DNA of 63,150 bases from Clostridiales bacterium (GTDB taxonomy: Bacteria > Bacillota > Clostridia > Saccharofermentanales > Saccharofermentanaceae): assembly GCA_017428545.1 (NCBI GenBank), contig JAFRQR010000012.1, positions 1-63,150 of the forward strand, read 5' to 3'. Shown in pieces: positions 50,127-60,205 of the stretch (position 1 is the stretch's first letter; each line of letters starts with the position of its first letter). A program made the position numbers and the translations under genes. The notes beneath the pieces were generated by a model. That model was given only the letters and a program-made list of their open reading frames with translations. It did not search any database and was not told the DNA's origin.

Positions 50127-51113
50127 TTAAAGGGGAAGCTCGATCTTCTTACCGTCCAGATCCGATTTCCCGTCCCATTTGCTGGTCCAAACCAGGAAAT
50201 CCACTTCAGATTTTTTATTCCTCGGATGATGGATAAAAACGGTAACGGCATCGACTCCCTTCTCGCTCACTTTGATATCAAATGCGGTCCTCTCCGCTAC
50301 CGGGATATTCGGATAGATCTCCTCCCAGACCTGATTGGTAAGCTCCAGGACCAGATCATCCGTGACCTTTTCATAATCGACCCGAATTTCCTTGATCTCA
50401 TATTCCGTCCGCTCGAAAAGCACCGTGAAGTCGTCCCCGAACTTATAGTCGTCAAACTTGATCGATACGATATTAAAATCTATATCCATCGGAATGTTCT
50501 CTTTTTCCTTAATGAATATTTTCAATTCAGGATAGAAGTCCGGTTCCGCTTTATAGAATTCGTTGACCAGCGTATCATATATCGGATCCATGGCATTCGT
50601 GACATGAATCTCAAACGTCGCATTTTCCGGAAGGATCGGCGTATGCGCTTTGACGATCATGGCCGCGCCGAAAGGCTCATCCAAAGAAGTATTTTCCAGT
50701 GCGTTTTCACCATATTTATCTTCCAGATAATTTTTGATTTGCGGCATAAATCTCATTTTCCAGCACTGCGTTGCGAAAAACGAGGAAAACAGAGCAGCGG
50801 CAATAATGACACCGATCAGGATCCGAGCTGCTATTTTCACTTTTGGATACGTTCCGAAATATTTTTTTGCATACTGGATCTGAAATGCCAGGCAGAAGAT
50901 CGGCAGGAAAAGCAATACGAATTCGCATATCAGAGTATAAATGATTGCAGTGATCCCGAAAAACCAGGCAAAGTTCTGAAGCCCGAAAAACATTCCGGTA
51001 AATCCTTTATATACGGCATAAATAAGTGGAAGAAAAGATGCAAAGAAAAAGAATGTCTCAATCTTTTCCGGAGTGTTCATCGGTAATGTTTCTTTCTTAG
51101 AATCGTTAACCAT
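50127..51113 (-). CDS. Membrane protein with C-terminal soluble domain
   Basis: 328 residues. GAGGG precedes the ATG. Three or four membrane segments lie in residues 20-125 (FFFFASFLPLIYAVYKGF, FAWFFGITAIIYTLICEFVL, RILIGVIIAAALFSSFF). The soluble 200-residue C-terminal region follows (ENATFEIHVTNAMDPIYDTL ...), presumably outside. No family was recognised. It carries one GAAAAGCACY word. Confidence 0.6.
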   Translation of the reverse strand: MVNDSKKETLPMNTPEKIETFFFFASFLPLIYAVYKGFTGMFFGLQNFAWFFGITAIIYTLICEFVLLFLPIFCLAFQIQYAKKYFGTYPKVKIAARILIGVIIAAALFSSFFATQCWKMRFMPQIKNYLEDKYGENALENTSLDEPFGAAMIVKAHTPILPENATFEIHVTNAMDPIYDTLVNEFYKAEPDFYPELKIFIKEKENIPMDIDFNIVSIKFDDYKFGDDFTVLFERTEYEIKEIRVDYEKVTDDLVLELTNQVWEEIYPNIPVAERTAFDIKVSEKGVDAVTVFIHHPRNKKSEVDFLVWTSKWDGKSDLDGKKIELPL

Positions 51114-51317
51114 TTTTATTCCCTCGCCAAACTTGATCTACTCGTATCCTAACACGATGTTTCTTGTTTTTCAAGAGAATTTTATCGTTTTTCGATAAAT
51201 TTTTATGGTTTAGCGAGAAATCGACATTTTGGATGCCGGTTCATTTACCCACACTCAGCGGCCGGAACACGGCACGGAGCTCAGCGTCCGGAACAGCAAT
51301 GCAGAGATGCTTTGCAT

Positions 51318-53765
51318 TCACCCTCGTTCCTGCACAACGGCGGCAGCGCGTTTCTGAATAATGTTGACGACATCATCCAGCGTTCTTTGTCCGGTGAAAT
51401 ACCCGGGAGCTTCTTCCTGGATGATCATCAGTGCGGATGGATCCGTTGAACACGAATCGTGGATATTTTCGATCACTTTCTTAAGTGCATCAATATGTTC
51501 CTGACCAATATGGATGGAGTACCAGATCAAATCCGTTACTAAAGAAGGATCTTTCTCTTTTAGTTCCCATTCATTCTGATTATATGCGATTCCATAGTCC
51601 ATACATGCATCAAACGCCTTGCGGTTGACCGGAAAGCCGCCATTGATTTTTCGGGCACAAGCCGTCTGATAATCATCCTCGAAAAGATACTTCAGAAAAT
51701 CCCATGCTTCGTCTTTATACGGACAGGATCGGGAAATGGCAATGGTAGTAGCTTTATCTGCCTTGGCGCCATATCCGGCGGCATTCGGATAACCGATAAA
51801 GAAAGCTTTCTTATTCCCGACTCCTTCGATATACGCAAACTGCGACAGACCGCTGAAGGAATAGTTGATAGTCACGAGCATCTCCTCGATAAACATCTGC
51901 CACTCATTGAGGACGGTTCCCGTCGGATCCTGATCATGTTCACGGTCAAGTTCTCCTTGCGATTTCGGGCTTCCGTAGGTCTTCACCATATCCAGGATCC
52001 CCGCAAATTCCGGATCCTCAAAGTTGACCGTCCGGTTATCGTAATCGAGAAAATGACTGAACGACCCGTTCATCAGCGTCTCCAGAAGATCCTTCTGCGG
52101 CACTTTGTTATACATGAGAATATCGGGTGGAAGGGTCTTACTTATTTCCCAGAATTCATCATATGTCCAGCCGGTCCGCTCACTGACATAATCACTGTTG
52201 ACGAGCATGCCTGTGACCCCGAAGGTCATCGGCATCTGATAGAGTTTCCCGTTTCTTTCGTATGTCCGGAAAATATTATCGTAGTAAAGGCTTCGATCTA
52301 AAGGGGAATCTCCGTCGATCATGGTATTCAGATCTAAAAGTGCACGCTCGGTATTGAACTGGGAAAAGGATCCGAAATTCAGAAGAATATCCGGTCCCTC
52401 CCCGGCTAAGATATCTAAGTATATCTGGTCCGCCAGCTTTGCCTTCTCATCGACCGTAGGCCCGAAAACAGATCCGATCGGGGTAGATAAAGCGCTTTGC
52501 CCGGAATAGTTTTCGATCAGGATCCGCTGCTTCTTGTCGGGATCCAGATTATAGACAGTAAGATAGTGAAGGAAATCATCGCTCACACTATCGATATATG
52601 CCAGATAGAGAATATTCTTCCCCGCATGAGGATTTTTCTCTTCCCGATGAAAGTGCTGAAGGTATATGCTGGGCCTACGCCCATATATCGACATGGATTC
52701 CGAATCATACACCCTGCACGTCATATATATGTCCTTGTCTGATGCAAAGTAAAGACTCGGAGTCTTTTCCGTAATGTTCAGATTACTGTCCGTTTCACTC
52801 CAGGAAAGAACTCTCTGCGGTTCTTTTCCACCGGGAACATCGACCTTCGAAATGCCCGTTCCGTCCGCGAAATATGCACCATCTCTGCACTGCACCAGTC
52901 TGTCTCCGGCAACCCAGTCTTCCACATCAATAAGTTCCCCGATCTTTTTACCGGTAGCAGGATCGATCTCCTGCATATACAGCATCAGTTCATCCTCCTC
53001 TGAAGATGCATAGTAATTCTCAATCGTCATATATGCATAATACTTGCCTTCGATCTGGATGAGCTTGTCAACTAAAAAGGGGACCGAGTCCTTACCCAGA
53101 AATTTACCATCCGCACTAAACAGCAGGATATGCCGCCAGTCAATAGTCAGCATGTTCCCGTTATCCAGAAAAAGAATGTAACCCTGCCCGGAAGAATCTC
53201 CTTCAAGTTGCAACTCGTTGACCAGTTCTCCTTCAGGAGAAACATCATAAAGTACCGTCTTGCTATATTCATAGGCGACGCTTGAAATCGCCACCTTCGG
53301 ATTTCCGGATGCATCTTCGCAAAGAGAGACATCACCGGCGAACCGTCCGTCAAAATCAATGAAATTGATCATCTTGCCGGAAAAATCAAAAACTGCGATT
53401 CCACTTCGCTGGTAACTTGAGTACTCCTCATTCAGTTTTTCCAAATCTTCTGTTGTTAAGGACGGATCAAGGACCCGATTATCCCATCGCTTTTCCAGGT
53501 CCTCGGGCACGATGTAAGACTCGTTCAAAAGAATTAGTACACGGTCAGCATATATATGGATATCAAAAATACCGCGATATTTCAGTTCTTTCCCTTCTGC
53601 TTCCGGAACCTCCAGATCCAGAAGGACCTCTTCGCAGCTATAGTACGGATCCGATTCCTGTACAACACGCTGTCGTTTATCCTTATTATTCTTCTTACAA
53701 CCCGAAGAAAGGACAAACGATAAACTCAAAACCAAAGCACATACACGTGACATTTTCTTATTCAT
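51318..53765 (-). CDS. Orphan solute-binding lipoprotein
   Basis: 815 residues from ATG 53765 (GGGAGC upstream); the signal ends VLSSGC (Cys23). N-terminal beta region (VFDFSGKMINFIDFDGRFAG), KNPHAGKNILYLA junction, then GEGPDILLNFGSFSQFNTE, LLDLNTMIDGDSPLD, FFIGYPNAAGYG and the final YFTGQRTLDDV...IQKRAAAVV. It lacks adjacent transporter genes. Unlike most of the other long paralogues it has no exact GAAAAGCACY copy. Confidence 0.85.
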   Translation of the reverse strand: MNKKMSRVCALVLSLSFVLSSGCKKNNKDKRQRVVQESDPYYSCEEVLLDLEVPEAEGKELKYRGIFDIHIYADRVLILLNESYIVPEDLEKRWDNRVLDPSLTTEDLEKLNEEYSSYQRSGIAVFDFSGKMINFIDFDGRFAGDVSLCEDASGNPKVAISSVAYEYSKTVLYDVSPEGELVNELQLEGDSSGQGYILFLDNGNMLTIDWRHILLFSADGKFLGKDSVPFLVDKLIQIEGKYYAYMTIENYYASSEEDELMLYMQEIDPATGKKIGELIDVEDWVAGDRLVQCRDGAYFADGTGISKVDVPGGKEPQRVLSWSETDSNLNITEKTPSLYFASDKDIYMTCRVYDSESMSIYGRRPSIYLQHFHREEKNPHAGKNILYLAYIDSVSDDFLHYLTVYNLDPDKKQRILIENYSGQSALSTPIGSVFGPTVDEKAKLADQIYLDILAGEGPDILLNFGSFSQFNTERALLDLNTMIDGDSPLDRSLYYDNIFRTYERNGKLYQMPMTFGVTGMLVNSDYVSERTGWTYDEFWEISKTLPPDILMYNKVPQKDLLETLMNGSFSHFLDYDNRTVNFEDPEFAGILDMVKTYGSPKSQGELDREHDQDPTGTVLNEWQMFIEEMLVTINYSFSGLSQFAYIEGVGNKKAFFIGYPNAAGYGAKADKATTIAISRSCPYKDEAWDFLKYLFEDDYQTACARKINGGFPVNRKAFDACMDYGIAYNQNEWELKEKDPSLVTDLIWYSIHIGQEHIDALKKVIENIHDSCSTDPSALMIIQEEAPGYFTGQRTLDDVVNIIQKRAAAVVQERG

Positions 53766-53924
53766 AAGATCAGCTCCCAACCGGTATTCCTGCAAACCAA
53801 TAATCTCTAAAAAGAGAATTCCCCTTAAAATCGATTATAGCAAAAAAACAGGAATACAGTATATGCTGCCGTACCCTTTGCCGATCAAAAGAAGCCCCGC
53901 CGGTCTTTTCCCGTAAAAATGCTT

Positions 53925-53992
53925 CATCCCAAACTTTCCCCATAAAATCGAAGTCTATCCGATTTCATTATATGGGGCAGAAGCTTGGGATG
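53925..53992. repeat. Long imperfect hairpin in intergenic gap
   Basis: CATCCCAA, CCCCATA and AAATCG pair in order with CGATTT, TATGGGG and TTGGGATG around a 9-base loop. It lies in a 300-base gap (53766-54066) that holds no other gene. It could be a structured RNA or a bidirectional terminator. Confidence 0.5.
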
Positions 53993-54013
53993 ATATTACA
54001 AAGCAACAACTAT

Positions 54014-54066
54014 TTAGTCATTTTCCGGGTAAAGCACTTCGTTTTCATCCGGTCCGTATTCTACGG
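54014..54066 (-). pseudogene. C-terminal relic of a 58011-type lipoprotein
   Basis: In frame it reads VEYGPDENEVLYPEND and then stop, matching the end of the lipoprotein at 58011 (YGPNENEALYPHLHDPG). It follows directly after the VWA gene, so an older paralogue was cut here. Confidence 0.5.
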
Positions 54067-55617
54067 TCACTTTTCCGCACCGAGCGCGTTGAGAAGTTCA
54101 CAGAACTCTTCTCTGTACTTATTGTTATCTGTTCCCGACTTGGCGAGCTGATATGCAGAATCGATCGTCGCGTTTCCTTTGTACTTGCTGTTACGGATCA
54201 CCATGGACGCCTCAATGATGCCACATACGAAGTTGAAGTCTTCTCTTTTGCTGACGCCGTTATCGACGAGCGGATATTCAATCTTCTCGCTCGTATCAGA
54301 AGCCGGGGCCTTGTATCTTACGGATACCGTGCAAAGCTCGCCGGAGCCTGCCTGCTCGGAAAGCGTCTGATCCTGATATTTCAGTCCGCCTTCACCATTT
54401 GTCTCTGCGCCTGCGGGAACGATCTCGTAGCAGACCGTGACCTGTGCGCCTGCGCCGATCTCGCCGCCGTCTTTTGTATCGTCGTTAAAATCACTTGCAC
54501 TCATCTGTCTGTTCTCATATCCGATCTGGCGGTACTCCGCGACTTCCGCCGGATTAAACTCGACCTGGAACTTAACGTCCTTGGCAACGGTGACCGTGGT
54601 CTGCATCATCTTTTCGCACAGAACCCTCTCTGCTTCGTCGATGGAATCGATATAGAAGTAGTTGCCGTTACCGGCATCTGCGAGGGATTCCATGTTGGCA
54701 TCGCTGTAATTGCCGGAACCGAAGCCGAGAACTGTCAGGAATACACCGGACTTTTTCTTTTCGGAAATGAGATCGATAAGTCCGCTCTGGCTCGTGATAC
54801 CGAGGTTCATGTCGCCGTCGGATGCGATAATGACGCGGTTATTGCCGTTCTCTACGAAGCTTTCCTGCGCACATCTGTATGCTGCTTCGATACCGCCGGA
54901 ACCGTTCGTTCCGCCGGATGCCTTAAGTTTATCGAGCACTCTTGCGATCTCGTCGTAATCGTTCGAACCTTCAAGAAGAGTTTCGGAGCTTCCTGCATAA
55001 GTGACGATCGAAACACGGTCTTTCGGTCCGAGATTCTGCGCCAGGAGTTTGAAGCTTTCTTTCACGAGCGGAAGCTTATCTTCCATATCCATAGATCCGG
55101 ATGTGTCGACCAGGAATACGAAATTGTTCCCTTCGTTCGGGATATTCATCTCGCTGTTGGCCTGCATCGTCATAAGAAGAAGCTTGTTATCTGTGTTCCA
55201 GGGACACTCGCCGACAGAGTACTGCACACTGAAAACATCCTCGGTGCTATCCACTTTATAGTCGAAGTAGTTGATCATCTCTTCGGTCCTGATCGAAGAA
55301 GCGACATTGTCCAGGCTCCAGCCGTCACGGATGAGTCTTCGGAGATTACAGTAAGAGCCGGTATCGACATCGGCCGCAAATGTCGAAAGCGGAGCGTCTG
55401 CGACTTTCACGAAACCGTTCTCTTCGATGTAATTGTATTCTTCTGTGTTGAAATCTTCTTCATAAGCCAGACCGTCGATTGCGTCCGTAACTTCGGCGAT
55501 CGCGCCGTTATGCGCTTCCATATTCCTGCCGTCTTCTTTCGAAGACGCTTTACCGCATCCCGTAGATGCCACGGTAAAAGCACCTGCCAGAAGCACTGCC
55601 ATTATTTTCTTTTTCAT
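54067..55617 (-). CDS. VWA-domain lipoprotein, YfbK-like
   Basis: 516 residues from ATG 55617 (GGAGGTGG upstream). The signal ends FTVASTGC (Cys21). An N-terminal region with PLSTFAADVDTGSYCNLRRL and RTEEMINYFDY precedes the von Willebrand A domain, whose metal site reads FLVDTSGSMD with DRVSIVTYAG and ASDGDMNLG. A C-terminal DUF3520-like domain follows. It matches the YfbK family, surface proteins with metal-dependent protein binding. It is the best-conserved non-transport protein here. Confidence 0.85.
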   Translation of the reverse strand: MKKKIMAVLLAGAFTVASTGCGKASSKEDGRNMEAHNGAIAEVTDAIDGLAYEEDFNTEEYNYIEENGFVKVADAPLSTFAADVDTGSYCNLRRLIRDGWSLDNVASSIRTEEMINYFDYKVDSTEDVFSVQYSVGECPWNTDNKLLLMTMQANSEMNIPNEGNNFVFLVDTSGSMDMEDKLPLVKESFKLLAQNLGPKDRVSIVTYAGSSETLLEGSNDYDEIARVLDKLKASGGTNGSGGIEAAYRCAQESFVENGNNRVIIASDGDMNLGITSQSGLIDLISEKKKSGVFLTVLGFGSGNYSDANMESLADAGNGNYFYIDSIDEAERVLCEKMMQTTVTVAKDVKFQVEFNPAEVAEYRQIGYENRQMSASDFNDDTKDGGEIGAGAQVTVCYEIVPAGAETNGEGGLKYQDQTLSEQAGSGELCTVSVRYKAPASDTSEKIEYPLVDNGVSKREDFNFVCGIIEASMVIRNSKYKGNATIDSAYQLAKSGTDNNKYREEFCELLNALGAEK

Positions 55618-55799
55618 ATTTGCCACCTCCGCAAAGTACACATTCTTATTTATTCAATTGAGGCCTTACAAAGATAAGACGATACATAAAACAGATCTGT
55701 TGCAAAAATCTCTTTTTGCAACAGAATTTTCTGTTCACGTAATATGTGCGGAGTTTTTTCGGTGGCGGAGCAGGCAGGAGAGGAAGGAAGTTCAGTTAT

Positions 55800-57980
55800 T
55801 TACTGATAGTTCTCCTGCATATATAGCGTCAGGCGTGTTTCGAGCGATTCCGCGATCTGCTCCGGGGAGCGGCTCTGCGAGTAATAGGTATTGACCTCGT
55901 CATAGATAATGTCGAATACACCCCAGTCGAAAGTCTGCACGGTATCTGCCGAAGAGATATCTTTCAGAAAACGGTCGACCGCTTCCTGAGAAACCGCTTT
56001 TTTCTTTTCAAAATGCTTCTTCAGCACTTCATCCTGGATCTGATCCGGATGCAGGCAGCATTCGCAGAAAGTATCCAGCATGTTCTTTGTGACCGGAATC
56101 CTTCCGCCCATCATAGTCTGCTTCTGCGCTTCTTCCGAAAGCAGCATCGAAAGCACATTCCAGCAGGCTTCCTGATCGTCCGCAGTGGTGGAGATCGCCA
56201 GGCAGCAGGTCGGTTCAGCCATATGAACCGAACCGGATATGGAAGGATAGCCGATGAAAGTGAATTCGTCATAGGACGAATCTCTTTCGTCATCACTGAT
56301 AGCACACCAGATCGTTTCCGAGCACATCAGGACAGTTCCGTTGACGACATCTTCTCTTCCCGCAAAGTGGAAGTGAGAAACAGGAAGCGATGTGGCGATC
56401 GAAATCAGTTCAGTTAATTCCTGCTGGGTGATCTTTCGATTACCGTCGTATGCTCCCCAAAGATCTGCAAAGTTATAGCGGATCGCCGTATCGACGATAT
56501 CTGATGCATCGGACATGGAATACAGGATCTCGTTTTCTTTTGCATACTGATAAAGAGTGAAAAGCGATGTGTCCGATACGGAAGAAGCCACACTGTCCTG
56601 AATGCTGTAGCCCATCATCGTATATCCTGAAAAGAGCTGGTAGCAGGCGCCGCTGCCGTCGATCATCAGGCGGTTTGCCGTATCCGTCAATCCCGAAAGG
56701 CCATCTTCCTTCATGTACTTGGACATATCGATGACCATGCCGTTCCTGCCCATATAGGCATAATCGAAACGCGTGCCGTAGTAGATGTCCGGTGCATTTC
56801 CCTCGTTAAAATACTGCGTAAGGTTGAGCGTTGCTTTTCGACGGTCATCCGGAGTCAGGCCTTCGAAACGGTCGCCGTACTCTTCCAAAACGACTCGGTA
56901 TTCATCCTGGGAAGTATTGAATTCATATACGACCCACTTTAGGATCTCGTCATTGAAGATCCCGAATCCGCCGATCTTGATCGGTGTCATATCCGAGCGG
57001 TCGATCGAAGGATCGTAACTGCACAAAAGGACTTCCGTCGTGTTGTCTCTGTATTCATAAGTGACGGCAAACCGGTCATCGTCGATCTTCAAATAGCCGG
57101 CAGGTGTGCTCAGGTCATACTTCGGCGGGCAGATATCGATGCAGTTATAGTCAGCCAGAAGTTCCACTCTCATATTCGCAAGATCCACTCTGTATTCCCC
57201 GTTCGGATTGAAGAAAAACTTCCCCTGGGGGCTGCCGGAAATACCGATATCTCCGCTTCTTGCCAGAGCCGGACACTTGCCTGTTTCAAAGTCGACTTCA
57301 TGGTACACATATCTTCCCATGTTCTCTTCTTCGATGGCGTAAAATCTGCCGTTATCTTCGAAGAAAGAATCAGCATCGATATAAAGAGGAAATCCGGTCT
57401 CCATGGACTTTAGAAGGTTGCCGTCTTTATCGAACCGAGAAAGTGTCTTCGTCCCCGCGACAACGAATCCGTCCGAGATCGGAACAAGAGAATACGGATC
57501 GAATTCGAGACTGATCGTTTTTACGGTCTCAAACGAATCTTTGCTTCGGAAGATCACTTCCCTCCCAAAAAGAAAAATATAGTAGTCATCTGTAGCGGCG
57601 CAGAGTCTTTCGTCTTCTCCCACGGTCAGTGTTTTTACCGCATTTCCGGTCTCTTTATCCATCGCATAGATCTCCGTATGCATGTCGAGAACGGCATAGT
57701 CATTCTCCTTGTCATACTTGACAAGTTCCACACAGACACAGGTATTGTCCCCGTCCGGGATCATGCTGACAAAGTGATGTTCATCGTAGTCTTCTCTTTG
57801 CGGGATCGAGAGGGAAACGCAATTATATGATCCCGATGCAAAAGCACCGTTATCCTTGGCTTTTTTCTTTTTCTTGCACGCGGAAATATTTACAGCCATG
57901 CTGAGAAGTAATGCAGCTGCAAGTATTCTTTTCAACGAAGTTCCTGCTGTCTTCGGATTTTTGAATATAGGGTCTTTCAT
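55800..57980 (-). CDS. Orphan solute-binding lipoprotein, divergent
   Basis: 726 residues. The signal is long; the lipobox is VNISAC (Cys35), followed by six lysines. N-terminal beta region (SRFDKDGNLLKSMETGF). The solute-binding part is divergent: GNAPDIYYGTRFDYAYMGRNG, FIGYPSISGSVHMAEPTCCLAIS, terminal YYSQSRSPEQIAESLETRLTLYM. It lacks the KNPxAGK junction, as does the copy in element 2 (20546), so these two form a second subgroup. GCAGGAGAG precedes the start. Confidence 0.8.
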   Translation of the reverse strand: MKDPIFKNPKTAGTSLKRILAAALLLSMAVNISACKKKKKAKDNGAFASGSYNCVSLSIPQREDYDEHHFVSMIPDGDNTCVCVELVKYDKENDYAVLDMHTEIYAMDKETGNAVKTLTVGEDERLCAATDDYYIFLFGREVIFRSKDSFETVKTISLEFDPYSLVPISDGFVVAGTKTLSRFDKDGNLLKSMETGFPLYIDADSFFEDNGRFYAIEEENMGRYVYHEVDFETGKCPALARSGDIGISGSPQGKFFFNPNGEYRVDLANMRVELLADYNCIDICPPKYDLSTPAGYLKIDDDRFAVTYEYRDNTTEVLLCSYDPSIDRSDMTPIKIGGFGIFNDEILKWVVYEFNTSQDEYRVVLEEYGDRFEGLTPDDRRKATLNLTQYFNEGNAPDIYYGTRFDYAYMGRNGMVIDMSKYMKEDGLSGLTDTANRLMIDGSGACYQLFSGYTMMGYSIQDSVASSVSDTSLFTLYQYAKENEILYSMSDASDIVDTAIRYNFADLWGAYDGNRKITQQELTELISIATSLPVSHFHFAGREDVVNGTVLMCSETIWCAISDDERDSSYDEFTFIGYPSISGSVHMAEPTCCLAISTTADDQEACWNVLSMLLSEEAQKQTMMGGRIPVTKNMLDTFCECCLHPDQIQDEVLKKHFEKKKAVSQEAVDRFLKDISSADTVQTFDWGVFDIIYDEVNTYYSQSRSPEQIAESLETRLTLYMQENYQ

Positions 57981-58010
57981 GGAGTCTCTCCTGCATCTTT
58001 CCGTATGGTA

Positions 58011-59345
58011 TTATCCCGGATCGTGAAGATGCGGATAAAGCGCTTCGTTCTCGTTCGGGCCGTATGTTTCGGAGTAAAGAGACTCGCCGGTTACCGCATT
58101 GATCATAAGGGTCCTTTCCTCTAGCAAACGCTCATCTTTCTGATCGGCAACGGTAAAGTACACTTCCCAGACCGGAACAAGAGTCAGTTCGTGAGATCCC
58201 AGAGTCGGATCTCCGTCCACTCCGTCCTCAAGCGGCTCCGGGTCAAGAACAACATATGTCAGTTCCATCATATATACTTCGATATCTGTTTCCCATATAT
58301 GGATCAGGAACGGATCTTCATCACGCGGGATCGCTCCACCGAAAGAAGGATCATAAAGAAGTGCTTTTCGGATCGCATCCAGGCAGGTCGTCGGATCGAC
58401 GATCGGCTGGTCTTTCAGGAATGCGTCTCCGATCGTGTATGTGTTGGTCGGAAAATCATAAGTGCACGCACAGTCAGCTTTACAATATGTCCCCTGCCCA
58501 TAATAACCCATCGTACTATTGAGGCGCGACGGCTGGATTACACCATCCCACTCGAAGGTATGCTCTCCGGAGCAATAGGTACGACCACCGTATAGCGGAA
58601 GGCCATCGACATATTGCGAGTCAAGCTTCACCAGTTTTGTCGTCTGGAGATCTCTCGGAATCGTGACCCATTCCGCATCATCGTAATACTCCCAAGGGAA
58701 GTCATAAACCTCATAGGTCCAGCAAAGGGCCTGCGTATCAGATGGGAGCTGCAATTTCTGCGCGACTTCATCACCATTTGGAAGAGAAGAAAGCGAAACG
58801 GATTCGGCACTGTGGATATTCGCAAGCGCATTTTCCCGGTCAAGCCTGGACCATTTGAAGGAATCCCATGGGTCATATATCCTTCCACCCTGGCACCAGG
58901 TAATAATGTCATGGGTCCCATTATATTCCCATGAACCATCATCTTCCCACCTTGTGGGTTCTTTTCCGATGTTATAGTTGGCATGGTACACGTTCACGGT
59001 GCTTTTGCCGTAGTCAACGATTTTCAGGTCATCGCTGTATTTCAGTGTGAAATCAAATGTCGACGGCTTATTCCACGGAGCACCGCCCCAGGTCGGCTCT
59101 TTTGTCGACTCGGTGGGATCCTTTGCCGTATTGCCGGAATCATCGCTTGTATTTGCAGGATCCTGACCGCTTCCGTTTGTGCTTGCATCACTTCCCGGCT
59201 CTTCCGTGATAGGCGTGATGTCCGAGCCCTGCAATGAGCGGCCCGTTTCCTCGGATCCTTCTTTCTTTTGACCGCAGGCGGCCGTGGATAACATTATACA
59301 GAGAGCCAGCGTCAGAGACGCGCTCTTAAGATCTTTCCGTTTCAT
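58011..59345 (-). CDS. Large lipoprotein of unknown function
   Basis: 444 residues from ATG 59345 (GGGGAGGG upstream). The signal ends MLSTAAC (Cys24). A Ser/Gly/Asp/Thr-rich linker (about 30-90) leads to a large domain with many Trp and Tyr (ITWCQGGRIYDPWDSFKWSR, CWTYEVYDFPWEYYDDAEW, VPVWEVYFTVADQK). The last part looks like a PepSY-like or secreted enzyme-inhibitor fold, but no family was assigned. A relic of a paralogue lies at 54014-54066. Confidence 0.6.
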   Translation of the reverse strand: MKRKDLKSASLTLALCIMLSTAACGQKKEGSEETGRSLQGSDITPITEEPGSDASTNGSGQDPANTSDDSGNTAKDPTESTKEPTWGGAPWNKPSTFDFTLKYSDDLKIVDYGKSTVNVYHANYNIGKEPTRWEDDGSWEYNGTHDIITWCQGGRIYDPWDSFKWSRLDRENALANIHSAESVSLSSLPNGDEVAQKLQLPSDTQALCWTYEVYDFPWEYYDDAEWVTIPRDLQTTKLVKLDSQYVDGLPLYGGRTYCSGEHTFEWDGVIQPSRLNSTMGYYGQGTYCKADCACTYDFPTNTYTIGDAFLKDQPIVDPTTCLDAIRKALLYDPSFGGAIPRDEDPFLIHIWETDIEVYMMELTYVVLDPEPLEDGVDGDPTLGSHELTLVPVWEVYFTVADQKDERLLEERTLMINAVTGESLYSETYGPNENEALYPHLHDPG

Positions 59346-59476
59346 TTTCACCCTCCCCGATACCAAAAACCGGATTTCTGATTCTATTATATAAGTGTGC
59401 GTGTCACAACGCGTGACGCTTTCGTCATATAGCACTTGCATTATTTCCCTTTTTCATATAGTCTTTCATTTGTCGG

Positions 59477-59492
59477 GCGCACGCGCGTGCGC
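59477..59492. repeat. GC-rich alternating palindrome
   Basis: GCGCACGCGCGTGCGC, a perfect 16-bp palindrome of alternating purine and pyrimidine, continued by GCGCGATATA. It is unlike its surroundings. The rest of the 59442-59599 gap is also rich in CGCG words. Confidence 0.6.
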
Positions 59493-59599
59493 GCGATATA
59501 AATGCGCGAAAAAGGCGAAGCCTTAAGTGCGGCGCGGACCCGCAAAGGGATGCGGGCGCGATAAGCAAGCGCGACAGCGCAAGATGAGGAGATTTTAAA

Positions 59600-60205
59600 A
59601 TGGATGTAGTTTGTCTGGATATGGAAGGCGTGCTGGTCCCGGAGATCTGGATCGCATTTTCGAAAGCATCGGGGATCCCTGAACTTTCCAGAACGACACG
59701 TGACGAACCCGATTACGATAAATTGATGAGATGGAGACTCGGTATCCTTAAGGAGCACGGTCTCGGTCTTAAGGAGATCCAGGACGTCATCTCGACGATC
59801 GACCCGCTTCCGGGCGCAAAAGAATTCCTCGACGAACTTCGGAAAGATGCCCAGGTCATTATCCTCAGCGACACTTTCACACAGTTTGCGATGCCTCTTA
59901 TGGCAAAGCTCGGTTTCCCGACGCTTTTCTGTAATACTCTCGAAGTGGCTGAAGACGGCGAGATCACGGGCTTTAAGATGCGCATCGAAAACAGTAAGCT
60001 CACAACAGTTAAGAAACTTCAGGAAATGGGCTTTGATACGATCGCCGCAGGCGACAGTTTTAACGACCTCGGCATGATCCGCGCAAGCCGCGCAGGTTTC
60101 CTGTTCCGCTCCACCGAAAAGATCAAATCCGACAATCCGGACCTTCCCGCATTTGAAGAATTCGACGATTTCCTTAATGCGATCCGCGGTGCGCTGAAAG
60201 GATAA
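59600..60205 (+). CDS. thrH: ThrH-type phosphoserine phosphatase / phosphotransferase
   Basis: 201 residues. GAGGAG precedes the ATG. HAD motif I is VCLDMEGVLVPEIW (Asp7, Glu9), the exact ThrH form; motif II is IILSDTFTQF; motif IV is GDSFNDLGMI. ThrH dephosphorylates phosphoserine and can move phosphate to homoserine, linking serine and threonine biosynthesis. Length is normal. It stands alone with its own terminator at 60292. Confidence 0.9.
   Translation: MDVVCLDMEGVLVPEIWIAFSKASGIPELSRTTRDEPDYDKLMRWRLGILKEHGLGLKEIQDVISTIDPLPGAKEFLDELRKDAQVIILSDTFTQFAMPLMAKLGFPTLFCNTLEVAEDGEITGFKMRIENSKLTTVKKLQEMGFDTIAAGDSFNDLGMIRASRAGFLFRSTEKIKSDNPDLPAFEEFDDFLNAIRGALKG

Noticed and set aside
50226..51086. 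Open frame of about 286 codons on the plus strand
   Set aside because: Antisense of the membrane protein gene, basic composition, no ribosome site.
32505..59006. GAAAAGCACY explained by codon bias for Val-Leu-Phe
   Set aside because: The word also occurs as Ser-Ala-Phe, Lys-Ala-Leu, Lys-Ser-Thr and outside genes, in both orientations, so one peptide motif cannot account for it.
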